Source: Herbidospora yilanensis (GTDB lineage: Bacteria; Actinomycetota; Actinomycetes; Streptosporangiales; Streptosporangiaceae). From it: a stretch of 64,000 bases of DNA. Of the stretch, positions 41,229 to 50,614 are shown piece by piece. Made by a program: the position numbers and the translations under genes. Location: the NCBI RefSeq assembly GCF_001570565.1, contig NZ_BBXE01000014.1, positions 124,001 through 188,000 on the forward strand, written 5' to 3'. The notes under the pieces are model-generated. The model was not told where the DNA came from. It did no database searches and saw only the letters and a program-made list of their open reading frames with translations. Every line of letters starts with the position of its first letter. Position 1 is the stretch's first letter.

Positions 41229-41539
41229 GATAACAGACCAACCCCCGGAGGCACCGCGACGTTTGTTCCCGGCAGATTCATGACGCGAGCCACGACCGGC
41301 CGAGGGCCGTCCGCGTCTCGCTCTCTAGCGCGGATTGAAGTACGCCGGGCGACCACGCCGCCGCGTCTTCGGCCCCCCGAGGACGGTTGTTTGCCGACCC
41401 GGTGCCAAGGCCGGGTGATCACACGGCCCGGCGCTGGCCGGGCGGCGCCGGCGGGGGAGGTCCCGATGGCGGGGAAATGCCCTCCGCCTGGGGTTTCAGG
41501 TCGTCGCAAGGTGGTGAGCGGGACGAATGTGGCGCTCGG

Positions 41540-41545
41540 TAGAGT
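41540..41545 (+). promoter_or_regulatory. -10 element TAGAGT of a leaderless promoter
   Basis: Hexamer 7 nt before ATG 41553. Confidence 0.55.
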
Positions 41546-41552
41546 CGGCCCC

Positions 41553-42020
41553 ATGACGAACCTCGACATCCCCGTGACCACCCTCGACGGCCGGGCCACG
41601 ACGCTCGGCGACCTTCTCCAGGGGCGTTCGGCACTGGTCGTGAACGTGGCGTCCAAGTGCGGCCTGACCCCGCAGTACACCGGGCTGGTCCGGCTCCAGG
41701 ACACCTTCGCGCCGCGCGGCTTCACCGTCGTCGGCGTGCCGTGCAACCAGTTCATGGGCCAGGAGCCCGGCACCGCCGAGGAGATCCAGGAGTTCTGCTC
41801 GGTCACCTACGGCGTCGACTTCCCGCTGCTGGAGAAGGCCGACGTCAACGGCGACGACCGCCACCCCCTCTACCGCGCGCTCGTCGGCGACGGCGAGGAC
41901 ATCAAGTGGAACTTCGAGAAGTTCACCGTCAACGCCGCCGGCGAGGTGACCGCCCGCTTCGCCCCGCAGATCGAGCCCGAGTCGGCCGAGGTCGTGGCGG
42001 CGATCGAGAAGAACCTGTAG
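41553..42020 (+). CDS. Glutathione peroxidase-family thiol peroxidase
   Basis: 155 aa GPx-fold peroxidase. The catalytic cysteine (Cys36, in NVASKCGLT) replaces selenocysteine; Gln70 (NQFMGQEPG), Trp119 and Asn120 (KWNFEKF) complete the tetrad. A second cysteine in FCSVTYG is the likely resolving cysteine, so it should use thioredoxin rather than glutathione, which actinobacteria lack. Removes hydroperoxides in the cytoplasm. The ATG is predicted to be the 5' end of the mRNA. Confidence 0.95.
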   Translation: MTNLDIPVTTLDGRATTLGDLLQGRSALVVNVASKCGLTPQYTGLVRLQDTFAPRGFTVVGVPCNQFMGQEPGTAEEIQEFCSVTYGVDFPLLEKADVNGDDRHPLYRALVGDGEDIKWNFEKFTVNAAGEVTARFAPQIEPESAEVVAAIEKNL

Positions 42021-42142
42021 AGCCGGCGGCAAGTTTCGGTCATGCGGGCGCGTCGCTCGGCGGGCCCGCGCGACCGCCCTCGTAGGAAGGGAGCACCGGC
42101 CCCCGTTCCGGCCGGAATCCGCTGCTCTCTCCGGGGGAGGCC

Positions 42143-42445
42143 ATGCTCGCAGCGCGTGCCCTCGCCTGCGTGGGGCTGATGTGGACCTGCCTGGCCGCCG
42201 CCGTGCCGGTCTCCCACGACGTGGCCGACGCCTTCGTCACCGGTGAGCAGGCCACCGTCGGGTTCTTCGACGGGTGGGACTCGCCCGCGGCCGATCCGCG
42301 CCGTCCGGTCACCGAGGACCTGCCGTTCACCGGGGCTCCGCTGGAGGCGCTGGCCGTGGCCGCGTCGGGGCTGGCGCTGACCGGGGTGCTGCTGGCCGTG
42401 GGGGCCCGGCGGCGCAGGCGCGCCGAAGTGAGGCGTCTGACGTGA
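42143..42445 (+). CDS. Small LPFTG surface protein
   Basis: 100 aa. Signal peptide (residues 1-~25), a short mature part of ~35 residues, then LPFTG at 60-64, a hydrophobic helix and an RRRRR tail: a sortase cell-wall sorting signal. After cleavage only ~40 residues would be exposed, so it may be a small surface tag or a structural peptide. GGGGGAGG just before the ATG. The stop overlaps the DUF4012 start as GTGA, so the two proteins are coupled. Confidence 0.8.
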   Translation: MLAARALACVGLMWTCLAAAVPVSHDVADAFVTGEQATVGFFDGWDSPAADPRRPVTEDLPFTGAPLEALAVAASGLALTGVLLAVGARRRRRAEVRRLT

Positions 42446-43806
42446 GGGTGCGGTGGGCCCGGGTCGGGTGGGCACGCGTCGCCTGGAAGCGCAAGGGGTG
42501 GCTGCGGACCGCCGTCGCGGCGTCCGCGCTGACGGCGACCACGCTGGGCGTGGCCTGGCCGGTATATCTCGGCGTGTCGGCCGCGCGGCACCTGTCGGAC
42601 GCCAGAGACGCGTTCAGGGAACTCGCCGGGTCGACCCGGCTGATCCCGCCCGGTCCCGAGATCGCGGCCCGGATCGGCGAGGCGCGGGCCGGCGCCGAGG
42701 CCGCCATGCGCTACACCTCGGGCCGTGACTGGGCGCTGCTGGCCCGGCTCCCGTTCGCCGGTGAACCGGCCAGGACGGTCCGCGACTACGCGCGGGCCGC
42801 GCTCGACCTGGCCACCGGCCTCGAACTGCTGCTGCGGCAGAACCGCGCCGAGATCCCGCGGGCGGTCACCCATCTGCAGGCCGCGCGGGCGGTGCTGCCC
42901 CAGGTCACCGCGTTGCGGCGGGTCGACACGCTGGCGGCGCTGGCGGGGCTGCGCGGCCGGTTCCTGGTCGCGGTGCAGAGTCCCGACCGGGCGCGGGCGA
43001 CCGGGGGAGTGGTGCGCGGGTTCGGGGTGGTGACGATCGCGCCGACCGGCTGGACCGTCGAACCGGTCCGCCGGGTGCCCGACCCGCCGGGCCCCCTCTT
43101 CGACCTCGGCCCCGGCTACGCCGCCCGCTACGGCGCCGACGCGACCCGCAGCCTGGCCGCCTCGAACCGGTCCCCGCACTTCCCGTACGCCGCCCGCATC
43201 TGGGCCGCCCTCCACGGTCAGCCGGTCGACGGGGTGATCGGCGCCGACGCGGCCACGCTGGCGCGGCTGTCGGGCCTGGCCGGGCTGCCCGGCCTGATGA
43301 AGGTCATCGACCAGGGGCACATCCGGATCTGGTCGGCCGACCCGGAGGAGCAGCGGCTGCTGGAGCGCACCCCGCTGGCGGGTGTTCTCACGCCCGCGCC
43401 GGGGCCGTTCGCCCACCTGGTCGTCAACGACGCGGGCGGGGAGGGGATCGGCCGCAACCTCGACCGTACCGTCGAGTATCAGGTGTCCCCGGAGTGCGGC
43501 AGCACGGTCTCGGCGACGCTGCGCAACGGCGACCGCGACGGGAAGGTGTGGGTGTCGGTGTTCACCGCGGTGGGGTCGCGGCTGGAGAAGGCCTACCTCG
43601 ACGGGAAGGTGGCCGAGCTGAAGCAGGAGACCGAGCACGGCCACCCGGTGTTCTCGACCACGCTCGACCTGGCCGCCGGGGAGACCCGGACCCTGGAACT
43701 GCGGCTCGTGGAGCCGGTCTCCCCGGCCGCGCCGGTCGTGCCGGAGCAGCCCATGGCCAAGCCGCAGCGGACCGTGGTCACCGCCGGGGAGCGCAACTGC
43801 TCCTGA
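42442..43806 (+). CDS. DUF4012 membrane-anchored protein
   Basis: 454 aa. One N-terminal membrane helix (~23-47) anchors a large exported DUF4012 domain. The hallmark block SPDRARATGGVVRGFGVVTI corresponds to the family sequence N-P-x-E-x-R-x-T-G-G-F. Family members of ~590 aa are found beside exopolysaccharide and wall-polymer genes, and this one lies 3.5 kb from such a cluster; it is shorter than usual. Function unknown. GTG start overlaps the LPFTG gene stop. Its end overlaps the lacI-type gene by 29 bp tail to tail. Confidence 0.85.
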   Translation: MRVRWARVGWARVAWKRKGWLRTAVAASALTATTLGVAWPVYLGVSAARHLSDARDAFRELAGSTRLIPPGPEIAARIGEARAGAEAAMRYTSGRDWALLARLPFAGEPARTVRDYARAALDLATGLELLLRQNRAEIPRAVTHLQAARAVLPQVTALRRVDTLAALAGLRGRFLVAVQSPDRARATGGVVRGFGVVTIAPTGWTVEPVRRVPDPPGPLFDLGPGYAARYGADATRSLAASNRSPHFPYAARIWAALHGQPVDGVIGADAATLARLSGLAGLPGLMKVIDQGHIRIWSADPEEQRLLERTPLAGVLTPAPGPFAHLVVNDAGGEGIGRNLDRTVEYQVSPECGSTVSATLRNGDRDGKVWVSVFTAVGSRLEKAYLDGKVAELKQETEHGHPVFSTTLDLAAGETRTLELRLVEPVSPAAPVVPEQPMAKPQRTVVTAGERNCS

Positions 43807-44785
43807 CGATCAGCTCGGTCGGCAGCGACACCGTCCTCGGCCGCCGCCCGTGGCGCAGGACCAGCTCGGCCGCGCGGTAGCCCACGTCGGAGGCGGGCTG
43901 CGCGATCACCGTCAGCGGGGGCGAGCACAGTTCGGCCCACGGCACGTCGTCGAACATGATGAGCGACAGGTCGCGCGGAATGCGCACATAGAGCTCGCGG
44001 GCGGCCAGCACGGCCGCCTCGCCGAGCATGTTGCCCCCGGCGATGACGGCCGTCAGGTCGGCCCGCCGCTGGAACAGCCCGGCCGCGGCGGCGTAGGCGG
44101 AGTCGCGGCTGGCCCGCGCGAACACCACGAGGTCCTCGTCGAGCAGGTCGCCCATCGCCTCGCGGAACGCGGCGACCCGGTGGGACATGCCCTGGCGGGC
44201 CAGGAAGCCGATCTTGCGGTGGCCGAGCCCGGTCAGGTATTCGATCGCGGTGCGCAGCCCCGACCGGTCGTCGGTCAGCACGGCCGGCACCTCGTCGAGC
44301 GTGCGGGCGTGCTGGCCGGGCGACCACACGCGGCGGTCGGCGAACACGACGTTCAGCCCGGCCCGCACCGCGCTGGCCCACATCTCGCCGTCGCCGGTGG
44401 GCACCGCGATGATGCGGTCCATGCTCTGCTCCAGCAGCCCGCCGACCAGGTCGGCCTCCTGCTCGGCGTCGTCGCCGGTCACCCCGATGGTCACCGGCTC
44501 GCGGTAGGACCGCGCGCACGACAACACCCCGTCGCAGAGCCGCGCGTAGAACCCGTCGGTGATGTCGGGCACGAGCAGCGCGACCCCGCCGCTGCGCTGC
44601 TGACGTAGATTGCGGCCGAGGGCGCTCGGCCGGTAGTCGAGCTTGGTCGCCGCGTCGAGCACCCGCTCCCGGGTCTCCGCGCTCGCCGACCCGCCCGACA
44701 ACACCCGCGACACCGTGGCCACTCCGACTCCCGCCAGCTCGGCGACGTCTTTGATGGTGGTGCGGCGTGGTCCAGGAGTGCTCAT
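43778..44785 (-). CDS. LacI-family regulator
   Basis: 335 aa. N-terminal HTH TTIKDVAELAGVGVATVSRVL with hinge helix (RPSALGRNLRQ) and a periplasmic-binding-type effector domain with SLIMFDDVPWAELCSPPLT as a typical late motif. The start codon lies inside the palindrome ATGGAA-ACGA-TTCCAT (44784-44799), so it likely represses itself. A second, looser copy lies at the msiK promoter. The effector is probably a sugar, given the msiK neighbour. The 3' end overlaps the DUF4012 gene. Confidence 0.93.
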   Translation of the reverse strand: MSTPGPRRTTIKDVAELAGVGVATVSRVLSGGSASAETRERVLDAATKLDYRPSALGRNLRQQRSGGVALLVPDITDGFYARLCDGVLSCARSYREPVTIGVTGDDAEQEADLVGGLLEQSMDRIIAVPTGDGEMWASAVRAGLNVVFADRRVWSPGQHARTLDEVPAVLTDDRSGLRTAIEYLTGLGHRKIGFLARQGMSHRVAAFREAMGDLLDEDLVVFARASRDSAYAAAAGLFQRRADLTAVIAGGNMLGEAAVLAARELYVRIPRDLSLIMFDDVPWAELCSPPLTVIAQPASDVGYRAAELVLRHGRRPRTVSLPTELIVRSSCAPRR

Positions 44786-44799
44786 GGAAACGATTCCAT
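44784..44799. promoter_or_regulatory. LacI-type operator over the regulator start codon
   Basis: ATGGAAACGATTCCAT: six-bp arms are perfect, with the central CG of LacI-family sites and one mismatched pair next to it. Confidence 0.65.
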
Positions 44800-44874
44800 C
44801 ATCATTCCATCGTCACCGCCAGTCTCGGTACGATAACGCGACATGCGATGACAAGGTGAAACCGGGCGAGTCGC

Positions 44875-44903
44875 TTGACACGGATGTCCGGTTCGGGTGA
44901 GAT
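44875..44903 (+). promoter_or_regulatory. msiK promoter TTGACA-N17-TGAGAT
   Basis: Consensus -35 TTGACA (44875-44880) and -10 TGAGAT (44898-44903) with the optimal 17-bp spacer. Transcription would start near 44910, inside the LacI-type site at 44907-44920, leaving a ~75-nt leader. Confidence 0.7.
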
Positions 44904-44906
44904 GCA

Positions 44907-44920
44907 TGAAAACGTATCCA
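44907..44920. promoter_or_regulatory. Candidate LacI-type operator at the msiK start site
   Basis: TGAAAACGTATCCA, an imperfect palindrome (two mismatched pairs) around ACGT, of the same type as the site at 44784-44799. Binding here would block the msiK promoter. Confidence 0.5.
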
Positions 44921-44985
44921 CTTTTCCCTCAATGGGAAGGCGGCGCCGGGGTCCGCGCGTGCCTTCCGGAGCGCGAAGGACTGGC

Positions 44986-46209
<1,224 letters not shown>

Positions 46210-46227
46210 CGACATACCCTTCAACGG

Positions 46228-46277
46228 CAGAGCCCGCCCCGCCGGCTTCCCCCCTCCGTTCGGCCGGGCGGGCTCTG
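46228..46277. terminator. Bidirectional terminator after msiK
   Basis: Perfect 12-bp stem CAGAGCCCGCCC with its complement, 26-nt loop, followed by TCCTTTATT on the plus strand. The next gene ends 5 bp away on the other strand, so both use it. Confidence 0.8.
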
Positions 46278-46281
46278 TCCT

Positions 46282-47109
46282 TTATTCGTTCGCGCAGGTC
46301 GCGTACGACCGGACGCTCCATTCCCGGCTCGTGCCGCTCAGCTCGTGCGCGTACGTGATGACCGTCCCGTCGGTCGGGATGAAGTAGGTGAGCACGGTCT
46401 CACCGGCGGCTCCGGGGATCGAGAAGCCCGCGCTCAGCGTCCGCGTCCCGGCGGGGCACTCCCTGATGGCGCCCTTGTCGTCCGAGTCCTCCTCGCTCTC
46501 CTCCGACAGGACCCGCAGCCCCGCCGGGGCGTCCTCGACGCAGATCGCGAACACCCTCAGGTAGTAGTTGCCGGCGTAGCCCCGGTGGTTCTCCTTCGTC
46601 TCCACGAAGACGTCGTCGAGGGTGGGGATGAGCGCGGTGACGCTCACGTTGCCCCGGGCGCCCTCCAGCTGGTAGCCCGAGCCGACCAGCCAGTCGCCCT
46701 CGTGGCAGGCGAGCCCCAGCGTCTTCGGGTTGGGGTGCGACGCGGTCGTCTGGTAGCGGATGTAGGCGTTCGTGCGGGGGTTGCCGCACACCGCCCACAC
46801 CCGGATCGTCCACGCGGCGGTCGTGCCGGTCGGCGTCTCGACGCCATAGGCGCTGACCGTGTAGGCGGTCGGGATGACCTCGTCGATGACGACCGAGCCG
46901 CCGCCGCGGGTGATCTCGGCGCCGGTGCCGAGCACGTGGGTGCCGTCGGGGCAGTGCACCTCGGCGCCCTTGTCGTTGGAGTTGCTCTCGCTGACCTCGG
47001 AGACGATGACGCGCCCCGGGACGTCGGCCGACGACGGACCGGCCGAAGCCGTGACGAACCCGGCGGCCAGGGCGAGGGTGAGCAGGACGGTTCTGAGTCG
47101 GATGTTCAC
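46282..47109 (-). CDS. Secreted triple-repeat protein
   Basis: 275 aa with a signal peptide (cleavage near SADVPG). The mature protein is three tandem ~80-residue domains, each with a cysteine near the front and one at the end: SNSNDKGAEVHCPDGTHVLG ... VWAVCG; then KTLGLACHEGDWLVGSGYQL ... VFAICV; then SDDKGAIRECPAGTRTL ... SYATCAN. A disulfide per domain is likely. No known family recognised; the fold is probably a small beta sandwich. GTG start with AGGAG 5 nt upstream. Shares a terminator with msiK. Confidence 0.8.
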   Translation of the reverse strand: MNIRLRTVLLTLALAAGFVTASAGPSSADVPGRVIVSEVSESNSNDKGAEVHCPDGTHVLGTGAEITRGGGSVVIDEVIPTAYTVSAYGVETPTGTTAAWTIRVWAVCGNPRTNAYIRYQTTASHPNPKTLGLACHEGDWLVGSGYQLEGARGNVSVTALIPTLDDVFVETKENHRGYAGNYYLRVFAICVEDAPAGLRVLSEESEEDSDDKGAIRECPAGTRTLSAGFSIPGAAGETVLTYFIPTDGTVITYAHELSGTSREWSVRSYATCANE

Positions 47110-47248
47110 GGTCTCTCCTCACGGGGAGCCGGCACCGGCTCCCCGACGACCGGAGAGGGGCGCCCCCCTTCCCCGCACTGTCGGCCCGCCGGCGTGCGCG
47201 CACCGCGCCGTTTTACCCGCTGGTTCCGCGTCGTCGTCCGTGGACAGG

Positions 47249-48526
47249 TCAGCGGAAGCTGGTCCGCCGGGCCCGCTCTTCGGGATAGGGCGAGCGGAGG
47301 CCGACCGGCGCGAAGTTCAGCACGCCGCCGACCAGCCGCGCGTCGACCCGCGTGAGCCGCGCCACCGCCTGGGCGAGCGACTCCCGGCGGGTGCGGCCCG
47401 CGCGGGCCACCAGCAGCACCCCGTCGCAGGCCGTCGCCAGCAGGCAGGCGTCGGTCACCGGGAGCAGCGGGGGCGCGTCGACGACGACCAGGTCGTGGTC
47501 GGTGGCCAGCTCCGACAACACGCGGTGCATGCCGGGCGAGCCCGCGAGCTCGCCCGGGTCGGCCGGGACCCGGCCGCTGGGCAGCACGTCGAGGTCGTGG
47601 CGGCGCTGGAGGGCCTCCGGCACGCGGGCCGAGCCGGCCAGGACGTCGGTCAGGCCCATCGACCGGGTGTCCAGGCCCAGGTAGCCCGCCAGCGAGGGGC
47701 GGCGCAGGTCGGCGTCCACCAGGGCGACCCGCCGGCCCGTCTGGGCGACGGCGACGGCCAGGTTGATCGCCAGGGTCGACTTGCCCTCACCGGTGCCGCA
47801 GCTCGTGACGAGCAGCGAGCGCGGCCCCCCGTCCACCCCCACGAACCGCAGGTTGGTGCGCAGGGCGCGGAAGGCCTCGGCCCGCGCGCCGGTGACGACG
47901 AGGGGGCGGCGGCGGTCCCGGCCGACGACCCCCAGCGTGGGCGCCCCGGCCGCCGCGGCGAGGTCGTCGCCGTCGGAGATGGTGGTGTCGAGGCGGGAGC
48001 GCAGCATCAGCAGGCCGTAGGCGAAGACCAGGCCGAGCAGGATCCCGGCCGCCACGTTGACCGGGGGGCGCGGCGAGACGGGGTCGGCCGGCGGGGTCGC
48101 CCGGTCGATGACGGTGACGCCGATCGCGGCGCGTCTCTCCAGGGTGTGGATCAGGCCGCTGAGCTCCCCGCCGATGCGGTTGGCGAGGCGGGCGGCCCGC
48201 TCCGGGTCGCCGTCGGTGACGATGGCGCGCAGCAGCACCGTGCCGGGCACGACCTCCGACCGCACGTCGAGCGTGGCCGGGTCGAGGTGCTCGGCCACCG
48301 CGACCTCCCGCAGCACGCGTCGGCTGGTGACCAGGCGGGCGTACGACTTCACCCGCTGCTGCGACAGCGGGTCGGCCGAGCCCTTCTGGTCGACCATCAG
48401 CGACACGGCCGCCGCGTACCTGACCGGCATGTAACCGGTCACCAGCAGCGCGCAGGCTGCGCCGCCGACGGCGGCCAGGAGGAGGATCCACCAGCCCCGG
48501 CGGACCAGCCCGAGATGTTCCGTCAC
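47249..48526 (-). CDS. Polysaccharide co-polymerase with BY-kinase domain
   Basis: 425 aa, Wzz-type chain-length domain fused to a bacterial tyrosine kinase (CpsD/CapB type). Membrane helices at ~12-30 and ~157-176 enclose the Wzz domain. Kinase motifs: Walker A GTGEGKST (244-251), Walker A' ALVDADLRRP, Walker B LVVVDAPPL. The usual C-terminal tyrosine cluster is reduced to one tyrosine (SPYPEERARRTSFR), so autophosphorylation control may be weak. It sets polymer length in exopolysaccharide export. GTG start overlaps the upstream gene stop as GTGA. Confidence 0.92.
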   Translation of the reverse strand: MTEHLGLVRRGWWILLLAAVGGAACALLVTGYMPVRYAAAVSLMVDQKGSADPLSQQRVKSYARLVTSRRVLREVAVAEHLDPATLDVRSEVVPGTVLLRAIVTDGDPERAARLANRIGGELSGLIHTLERRAAIGVTVIDRATPPADPVSPRPPVNVAAGILLGLVFAYGLLMLRSRLDTTISDGDDLAAAAGAPTLGVVGRDRRRPLVVTGARAEAFRALRTNLRFVGVDGGPRSLLVTSCGTGEGKSTLAINLAVAVAQTGRRVALVDADLRRPSLAGYLGLDTRSMGLTDVLAGSARVPEALQRRHDLDVLPSGRVPADPGELAGSPGMHRVLSELATDHDLVVVDAPPLLPVTDACLLATACDGVLLVARAGRTRRESLAQAVARLTRVDARLVGGVLNFAPVGLRSPYPEERARRTSFR

Positions 48527-49515
48527 ACCGTCACCGCCACCCGATAGACGTCGACCTGCTGGAACGCCAGCACCCCGGCGACCGCCGCGGCCCCGGCGCC
48601 GAACAGGGCGACCAGGGGCGACAACACGCCCAGGGTCATCGCCACCGCCAGCACCCCGCTCACCGCCGCGCTCGCCGCCAGCGCGCAGACGATCACCGGC
48701 GCCGGCAGCCCGACCCGCCGCAGCCGGTGCGCCACGTGGTCGGTCCCGCCGCACGTCAGCGGCCGGTGGTGGAGGGCGCGGGCGAGCAGCACGACACCCG
48801 TGTCGACGGTCGCGGTGAACGTCGCCAGCAGCGCTCCGGCGGGGGCGTGGAAGGGGCCGTCGAAGACCAGCAGGGCGCATCCGGCGACGGTGAAGCCGAT
48901 GAACAACGAGCCGCAGTCGCCCATGAAGATGCGGGCCGGCGTCCAGTTGTGGACCAGGAAACCGGCGGCCGACCCCGCCAGCGCGAACGGCACCAGGGCG
49001 ACCGGCCCGCTCCCGGCCGCCAGCGCGGCGGCGCCCAGGGTCAGGCCGGTCGCCGTCGTCACCGCGCCGAGCGCGCCGTCCATGTTGTCGAGCAGGTTGA
49101 ACGCGTTGGCCGCGAACACCAGCCACGCCGCCGTCAGCGTCACGTCGAGCCACGGCACGCCGGTCAGGTCGGCGCGGACGCCGTTGACCGCGACCAGCAG
49201 GGCGGTCGGGGTCTCCACGGCCAGCCGCGGCAGGCGGCCGAGCGGGCGGGCGTCGTCGACCAGGCCGACCAGGGCGAACACCAGGCCGCCGAAGAACAGG
49301 GCGCGCACGCGCGGGTCGTCGGCCACGCCCGCGACGGCCGTGCCGAGGATGATGGCCGGGCCGCCCAGGCACGGGGTCGGGGCGCGGTGCGCCTTGTGCC
49401 CGCCGGGGTGGTCGACCAGCCCGACCCGCAGCGCCAGGCGGCGCAGCGGCTCGACGGCCAGGGCCCCCACGACGGTCGCCGAGACGGCCGTGCCGAGCAC
49501 GATCGCGGGGTTCAC
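48523..49515 (-). CDS. Undecaprenyl-phosphate sugar-1-phosphate transferase (WecA/TagO type)
   Basis: 330 aa, ~10 membrane helices, of the MraY/WecA superfamily. Motifs: GGHKAHRAPTPCLGGPAI, ALVGLVDDARPLGRLPR, AFNLLDNMDGALG (catalytic Asp and Asn), and FMGDCGSLFIGF. It places the first sugar phosphate (probably N-acetylglucosamine phosphate or a relative) on the lipid carrier in the inner membrane leaflet. Second gene of the operon; it overlaps both neighbours by 4 bp. Confidence 0.92.
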   Translation of the reverse strand: MNPAIVLGTAVSATVVGALAVEPLRRLALRVGLVDHPGGHKAHRAPTPCLGGPAIILGTAVAGVADDPRVRALFFGGLVFALVGLVDDARPLGRLPRLAVETPTALLVAVNGVRADLTGVPWLDVTLTAAWLVFAANAFNLLDNMDGALGAVTTATGLTLGAAALAAGSGPVALVPFALAGSAAGFLVHNWTPARIFMGDCGSLFIGFTVAGCALLVFDGPFHAPAGALLATFTATVDTGVVLLARALHHRPLTCGGTDHVAHRLRRVGLPAPVIVCALAASAAVSGVLAVAMTLGVLSPLVALFGAGAAAVAGVLAFQQVDVYRVAVTV

Positions 49516-50306
49516 CGGACGCGGGCCTCGCTGATCGTGTCGAGCAGGATCTCGTCGAGGTTCCGCCGGGGCCGCCACCCGGTCAGCGCCCGCAGCCGCG
49601 ACGCGTCGGCCACCCGGAAGCCGGGTTCGGGGGCGCCGCCGTGGCAGGTGATGCCCGACGGGCTCCCGGTCAGTTCGACGATCGCCTTGGCGAGCTCCAG
49701 CACGCTGACCTCGTCGTCGGCGCCCACGTCGAAGATGCCGCCGAGGGCGAACGGCTCGTCGAGCAGCAGTGTCAGGGCCTCCACGACGTCGCGGACGTGG
49801 GTGAGAGAGCGCGTCTGCGACCCGTCGCCGGGCACCACCAGGTCGGCCCCGGCCAGCGCCTGCCGGATCAGCCTCGGCACCAGGTGCTCCTCGCGCTGCC
49901 TCGGCCCGGCCACGTCGAACAGCCGGGCCACCACGACGAGCAGGTCCTTCTCCGTCCGGTACGTCCCTCCGCGCGGCGTCTCCCCGCCGGAGAAGGCCGC
50001 GGCGTGGTCGTCGGTGCCCACCAGGACCTTGCGGCCGTGCCGCCGGGCCGCGTCCAGCACCGTCTCGCCGCCGGCCAGGTGCACGACCGCGTCGCACCCG
50101 CCGACCAGGTCGCCGACCAGCGGGGCGTCCAGCGCCGACCCCTGGACGAACCGCAACGACGGATGCCCGCGCAGGTGCCGGAGGCCGGCGGGGGACCCGG
50201 TGGACAGATCGTCCAGCACGGTGACCGTGTCGCCCCTGGCGAGCAGGGCCCCGGTCAGGTGCGAGCCGACGAAGCCGCCGCCCCCGGTGATCAGATGGTG
50301 CGCCAC
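49512..50306 (-). CDS. NAD-dependent nucleotide-sugar epimerase/dehydratase, shortened
   Basis: 264 aa, extended SDR fold. The NAD motif is HHLITGGGGFVGSHL, and the catalytic Tyr-Lys pair appears as GGTYRTEKDLL. Family members are ~310 aa: the stretch after VVHLAGGE that usually holds DPxxxxxxNVxGT is missing, so ~35-40 residues of the core are absent. The frame and codon use remain intact, so it may be a trimmed but working enzyme or a decayed one. GTG 50306 with GAGGAG 4 nt upstream. It opens the exopolysaccharide operon. Confidence 0.82.
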   Translation of the reverse strand: MAHHLITGGGGFVGSHLTGALLARGDTVTVLDDLSTGSPAGLRHLRGHPSLRFVQGSALDAPLVGDLVGGCDAVVHLAGGETVLDAARRHGRKVLVGTDDHAAAFSGGETPRGGTYRTEKDLLVVVARLFDVAGPRQREEHLVPRLIRQALAGADLVVPGDGSQTRSLTHVRDVVEALTLLLDEPFALGGIFDVGADDEVSVLELAKAIVELTGSPSGITCHGGAPEPGFRVADASRLRALTGWRPRRNLDEILLDTISEARVR

Positions 50307-50614
50307 GGTGCTCCTCGCTGTCAGTGGGCGAGAGAGACGGTAGAGACGCCGTCGGCACGGCCCGGCGCAGCCACGCGCGGGCTTGCGCCGCCTTTTGCGG
50401 ATTATTGGCGACCCGCGCACGTACTCGATGGAGACGCCGCGTGGTCGAGCGGCCTACACATAGCGGGGCAAACCGGCCCACCATGGCAAACGAGCCGCTA
50501 ATCCTTCGCAAGCGCATGACATGCCCGCCGGTAAAAGCCGCATCAACCCCCCGCGCTGGACGAGACTGCCCGCCGGGCAGACATACCGCAACAGGGTCGA
50601 AACGGGGGCCAGTG
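50307..50614. other. Divergent promoter region of the exopolysaccharide genes
   Basis: No gene seen. It must hold promoters for the operon to the left and the glycosyltransferase to the right, but no clear -35/-10 pair stands out. A small perfect stem CTGCCC-GCC-GGGCAG (50566-50580) lies ~35 nt before the glycosyltransferase start. Confidence 0.5.

Larger units (their letters stand above)
41130..41552. other. Divergent intergenic region, transglycosylase and peroxidase genes
   Basis: No gene seen. On the transglycosylase side hairpins lie at 41163-41178 (CAGGGG stem, tetraloop) and 41207-41228 (perfect 8-bp CCGGTCCG stem), likely in its 5' untranslated region. The peroxidase promoter -10 is at 41540-41545. 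The middle (~41230-41530) shows no structure I can name. Confidence 0.5.

Noticed and set aside
41130-41330. c-di-AMP (ydaO) riboswitch before the transglycosylase gene
   Set aside because: Such riboswitches often precede actinobacterial cell-wall hydrolase genes, but the conserved GACAGCUAACCUCG-type 3' block is missing; only two simple hairpins exist.
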